Assembly: GCA_034434895.1 (NCBI GenBank) | Contig: DAOTYI010000295.1 | Location: 1 to 28,026 of the forward strand | Source: DAOTXL01 sp034434895 | GTDB lineage: Bacteria; Chloroflexota; Anaerolineae; JAAYZQ01 | Direction of reading: 5' to 3' | DNA length: 28,026 nucleotides | Shown: positions 24,921 through 28,026 of the stretch, one piece after another | How the letters are laid out: every line of letters starts with the position of its first letter | Numbering within the stretch: the first letter of the stretch is position 1 | Translations under genes and position numbers: made by a program | The notes under the pieces: generated by a model | What the model saw: only the letters and a program-made list of their open reading frames with translations | Told to the model about the DNA's origin: nothing | Databases searched by the model: none

Positions 24921-26386
24921 TAGACCTGACTATAGATGAAATTCGGCTGGAACGAGCCGTACAGCGGGCACGGGAGCGAGGGATCCTCATCCCCACCTTT
25001 GCCCAGATGAAAGATCCCTCCCGCATCCCCGACCGGATCAAGGCCCAACTGAAAGGGGTCGGCCTGTGGGACGTGAACTCGCTCAACCTGTTCCGCATCA
25101 CCTGGAAGAACGAACCGGTAGCCCACGGCGGCGGATTCGGTGGGGTGAATTATGTCGAACTGCCTCCGTCGCTGACCGGGGTGCCAGCGCGCATCCTCTG
25201 CCTGGTCGGCAAGTGGTTTCCCACCGGCGCGCACAAGGTGGGGGCCAGCTTTGGCTGCCTGGTGCCGCGCCTGGTCACCGGCCAGTTTGACCCGACCACG
25301 CAGAAGGCAGTCTGGCCCTCCACCGGCAACTACTGCCGGGGCGGGGCCTACGACTCGGCACTGCTGGGCTGCGACTCGATCGCCATCCTGCCGGAGGAGA
25401 TGAGCCGCGAGCGGTTCGAGTGGCTGTCAAAAATCTCCGGCGAGGTGATCGCCACCCCCGGCTGCGAGAGCAACGTCAAGGAGATTTTCGACAAGTGTTG
25501 GGAGCTGCGCCGCACGCGGGGCGACGACATTGTGATCTTTAACCAGTTCGACGAGTTCGGCAACCACCTGTGGCACTATGAGGTCACCGGCCACGCTATG
25601 GCCGAAGTGCTGGAGCAGGAGATGGGGCCACACGACACCTATCGTGGCGTGGTGCTGACCACCGGTTCGGCGGGCACCATCGGCTGCGGCGACTATTTGA
25701 AAGAACTGTTCCCGACCAGCAAGGTGGCGGCCAGCGAAGCGCTGCAATGCCCGACGCTGCTCCTCAACGGCTTTGGCGGCCACCGCATCGAGGGGATCGG
25801 CGACAAGCATATCCCCTGGATCCACAATGTCAGGAACACCGACCTGGTCATGGCCATTGACGACCAGGCCTGCCTCAGCCTGGTGCGGCTGTTCAACGAG
25901 CCGGCCGGCCGCACCTACCTGGCCAGGCAGGGTGTGCCGGAAGAGATGGTGAGCAGGCTCGACCTGCTGGGCATCTCCAGCATCGCCAATCTGCTGTCGG
26001 CCATCAAATTCGCCAAATGGTACGAGCTGGGCGAGTACGACCTCGTCCTCACCGTCTGGACCGACTCGATGGAGCTGTACCAGAGCCGCATCCAGGAATT
26101 GCGCCAGCAGCGGGGTGAATACACCGAACTGCACGCCGCCGCCGATTATCACCGCTACCTGCTGGGCTGTACTGTGGATTATGTCGAGGAACTGGGCTAT
26201 TGGGACCGCAGGCGGATCCACAACTTGAAATATTACACCTGGGTCGAGCAGCAGGGCAAGAGCTATGACGAAATCCAGGCCCAGTGGTACGACCCTGACT
26301 ACTGGAACAGCGTCCATCGCCAGGTGGCCGAGATTGATGCCCTGATCGAGCAGTTCAACGAGCGGACCGGACTGCTGAAGGAGTAG
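24917..26386 (+). CDS. Fold-type II PLP-dependent enzyme of uncertain reaction
   Basis: This 489-residue cytoplasmic protein belongs to the cysteine synthase/threonine dehydratase superfamily. The PLP lysine is likely Lys107 in 'FPTGAHKVGASFG', followed by the 'WPSTGNYCRGGAYDSALLGC' loop (133-152) and a glycine-rich 'LTTGSAGTIGCGDY' phosphate-binding stretch. A ~100-residue C-terminal extension rich in Tyr/Trp/Arg makes it longer than typical synthases (~310-400). The ATG at 24917 overlaps the upstream stop, with GGAGG at 24904-24908; an in-frame ATG at 24902 precedes the ribosome site and is rejected. Next to a YgfK homologue it recalls the place of diaminopropionate ammonia-lyase (YgeX) in enteric purine-degradation clusters, but it is not a close YgeX. 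Confidence 0.85.
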   Translation: MIDLTIDEIRLERAVQRARERGILIPTFAQMKDPSRIPDRIKAQLKGVGLWDVNSLNLFRITWKNEPVAHGGGFGGVNYVELPPSLTGVPARILCLVGKWFPTGAHKVGASFGCLVPRLVTGQFDPTTQKAVWPSTGNYCRGGAYDSALLGCDSIAILPEEMSRERFEWLSKISGEVIATPGCESNVKEIFDKCWELRRTRGDDIVIFNQFDEFGNHLWHYEVTGHAMAEVLEQEMGPHDTYRGVVLTTGSAGTIGCGDYLKELFPTSKVAASEALQCPTLLLNGFGGHRIEGIGDKHIPWIHNVRNTDLVMAIDDQACLSLVRLFNEPAGRTYLARQGVPEEMVSRLDLLGISSIANLLSAIKFAKWYELGEYDLVLTVWTDSMELYQSRIQELRQQRGEYTELHAAADYHRYLLGCTVDYVEELGYWDRRRIHNLKYYTWVEQQGKSYDEIQAQWYDPDYWNSVHRQVAEIDALIEQFNERTGLLKE

Positions 26387-26419
26387 CCAGGGTAAAGACC
26401 CGGACTACGGAGGTGTTCC

Positions 26420-28026
26420 ATGTCCGATAAAATGAATGTTCTGCCGTTTGATGCTCTTCTCAGGTGGATCCTGACAGAGTTGGAGGAAAACGGGTCTATT
26501 TTCGGCATCCACCGCTCCCTGTTCCATACGCCCAGAGCCGACACCCCTTACGCCACGACCATGTTCGGCCTGCCCCTGGCCACACCGGTCGGCCCGGCAG
26601 CCGGCCCCCACACGCAACTGGCCCAGAACATCATCGCCGCCTGGCTGTCGGGCGGGCGGTTCATCGAGCTCAAAACCGTCCAGATCATGGACGAACTGAC
26701 GATCCCTCGCCCCTGCATTGACATGGAGGATGAAGGCTATAACGTCGAATGGTCGCAGGAGCTCAAACTGGAACAGTCGGCGGAGGAGTATATCAAGGCC
26801 TGGGTGCTGATCCATGTGCTGCGCCGGGTGTTGGGTTGGGAGGATGCGCCGTTGGGCACGATTTTCAACATGAGTGTCGGCTACAACCTGGCGGGCATCC
26901 TCAGCCCACCCATGCAGCGCTTCATGGCCCGCCTGGAGGACGCCTCGGAGGAGATCGCCCGCCTCCAGGCCCAGATCCCTGCCCCTCTGTTGCCTGCCGC
27001 TCCGATCCCCTCCCGCATCACCAACTCTGTCACCCTGTCCACCATGCACGGCTGTCCGCCCGACGAGATCGAGGCCATCTGCCGCTACCTGCTGGTGGAG
27101 CGGGGCCTGCACACCTTCGTCAAGCTCAACCCCACCCTGCTGGGCCGCGAGACGGTGCGGAGCATTCTCCACGACCATCTTGGCTTCACCGAAATGCAGA
27201 TCCCCAACCGGGTGTTTGAGCATGACCTGCAATATGAGCGGGCGGTGGAGCTGATCCGCTCGCTGACCGGGGTCGCCGCCGGGCAGGGGCTGACCTTCGG
27301 CGTCAAGCTGAGCAACACCCTGGCCATGGAGAACCATAAACGCACTCTGCCTGGCGACGAGATCTATATGTCAGGCCGGGCGCTGTACCCCATCACCATG
27401 AACCTCTTTGCCAGGCTGCGTCGGGAGTTTCCCGACCTGCCCGTCTCCTACTCCGCCGGCGCCGACGCGCTGAACGTGACGACCGTGCTGGCCTGTGGGG
27501 CCTGCCCGGTCACTGCCGCCAGCGACCTCCTCAAGCCGGGTGGCTACTCCCGCCTGGGGCACTGGCTGGAGACGCTGGAAGCCGAGATGCGCCGGCGAAA
27601 CCTGTCAAGCCTCGACGAGCTGGCTCACAACAGGATGTCCACCCTGGAGGCTGCCGCCGCTGAGGCCTTGGACAACCCGCGCTACAAAAAGAGCGATTTC
27701 CCCTTTGGCCTGCCCAAGGTCGAATCGGGACTGGGGCTGTTCGATTGCATCACCGCACCGTGCGTCGAGCAATGTGCCGTGCGCCAGGATGTGCCCGAAT
27801 ATGCCTGGCTCATCGCCCACGGGGAGTACGACCGCGCGTTGGAGGTGATCCTGCATCGCAACCCACTGCCCGGCGTGACCGGTTACGTCTGTACCCATCT
27901 GTGTCAAACCCGTTGCACACGCAATAACTATGATCAGCCGGTGGCCATCCGCGCCCTGAAACGGTTTGCTGTTGAAAAGGGAGCAGGGGGGCAGGGGAGC
28001 AGGGGGGCAGAGGAGCAGGGGAGCAG
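26420..28026 (+). CDS. ygfK: YgfK-like flavin/Fe-S oxidoreductase (5' part, runs off window)
   Basis: The open frame gives 535 residues and continues past the window edge. It matches the N-terminal half of E. coli YgfK as I recall it: 'FGLPLATPVGPAAGPHTQLA', 'SGGRFIELKTVQIMD', 'FNMSVGYNLAGI', 'TLSTMHGCPPDEIEAICRY', 'FVKLNPTLLGRE' and 'GDEIYMSGRALYP'. Cysteine clusters 'CITAPCVEQC' and 'CTHLCQTRC' bind [4Fe-4S] as in glutamate synthase small subunits. YgfK proteins (~1000 residues) join this half to a GltD-like FAD/NAD(P) half. They were named putative selenate reductase subunits and are more recently tied to anaerobic purine (urate) breakdown. CGGAGG at 26408-26413 sets the ATG. The last ~16 residues derive from a tandem DNA repeat where the inter-domain linker should be. 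Confidence 0.87.
   Translation, partial: MSDKMNVLPFDALLRWILTELEENGSIFGIHRSLFHTPRADTPYATTMFGLPLATPVGPAAGPHTQLAQNIIAAWLSGGRFIELKTVQIMDELTIPRPCIDMEDEGYNVEWSQELKLEQSAEEYIKAWVLIHVLRRVLGWEDAPLGTIFNMSVGYNLAGILSPPMQRFMARLEDASEEIARLQAQIPAPLLPAAPIPSRITNSVTLSTMHGCPPDEIEAICRYLLVERGLHTFVKLNPTLLGRETVRSILHDHLGFTEMQIPNRVFEHDLQYERAVELIRSLTGVAAGQGLTFGVKLSNTLAMENHKRTLPGDEIYMSGRALYPITMNLFARLRREFPDLPVSYSAGADALNVTTVLACGACPVTAASDLLKPGGYSRLGHWLETLEAEMRRRNLSSLDELAHNRMSTLEAAAAEALDNPRYKKSDFPFGLPKVESGLGLFDCITAPCVEQCAVRQDVPEYAWLIAHGEYDRALEVILHRNPLPGVTGYVCTHLCQTRCTRNNYDQPVAIRALKRFAVEKGAGGQGSRGAEEQGS
27979..28026 (+). repeat. 8-bp tandem repeat GGRGCAGG inside the YgfK-like gene
   Basis: From 27980 the octamer GGRGCAGG occurs almost six times in a row (GGAGCAGG, GGGGCAGG, GGAGCAGG, GGGGCAGA, GGAGCAGG, GGAGCAG-), to the window edge. 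The frame stays open and encodes a Gly/Gln/Glu/Ser-rich linker. Each unit gained or lost would shift the reading frame. Confidence 0.9.

Overview
The window reads as chromosomal DNA of a GC-rich bacterium, most likely a member of the Chloroflexota (Anaerolineae/Caldilineae-like). The support is the style of the 16S rRNA, a solute-binding lipoprotein with a repetitive Val-Glu-Lys linker after the lipid-anchor Cys, and a very large secreted protein ending in an 'IYLPLIVKKY'-type tail. The phylum call rests on recognition of sequence style, not on an alignment.

Region 1 (1-9842) is a cellobiose/cello-oligosaccharide uptake and phosphorolysis locus on the + strand. It holds a CelR-like LacI repressor, a family-5 solute-binding lipoprotein, two DppB/DppC-type permeases, two Opp/Dpp-type ATPases and a cellobiose phosphorylase. 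The repressor promoter is flanked by two near-perfect copies of the 14-bp CelR operator. A strong hairpin followed by a T run lies between the binding protein and the first permease and probably sets their expression ratio.

Region 2 (9843-17290) is a complete rRNA operon with three tandem consensus promoters: 16S - tRNA-Ile(GAT) - 23S - 5S. It carries three group I introns. One is in 16S after E. coli position U1498 and encodes a two-motif LAGLIDADG endonuclease. Two are in 23S after U1917 and U1931, separated by an exon of only 14 nt. The first of these encodes a one-motif LAGLIDADG endonuclease; the second is a compact ORF-less relative. Splice sites were placed from rRNA conservation and then checked against P1/P10 guide pairings and P7 covariation. 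All three introns share a P9 loop sequence and sit at the decoding site / H69-H71 intersubunit region. This is the most remarkable part of the window.

Region 3 (17336-23092) holds a small repetitive amphipathic-helix protein overlapping a fluoroacetyl-CoA-thioesterase-like hotdog protein (+). On the - strand are a PncC/CinA-C amidase with an extra C-terminal domain, and a 1360-residue secreted protein with a predicted five-bladed propeller, two novel-looking ~165-residue repeats and five DUF11 domains. The secreted protein has a perfect consensus promoter and a ~260-nt leader.

Region 4 (23504-28026) is a + strand operon: a threonine synthase-like PLP enzyme, a second fold-II PLP enzyme (ATGA overlap), and the N-terminal half of a YgfK-like flavin/Fe-S oxidoreductase that runs off the window. 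An 8-bp tandem repeat (GGRGCAGG) occupies the probable inter-domain linker of the YgfK-like gene at the window edge. Because 8 is not a multiple of 3, copy-number change would shift the frame.
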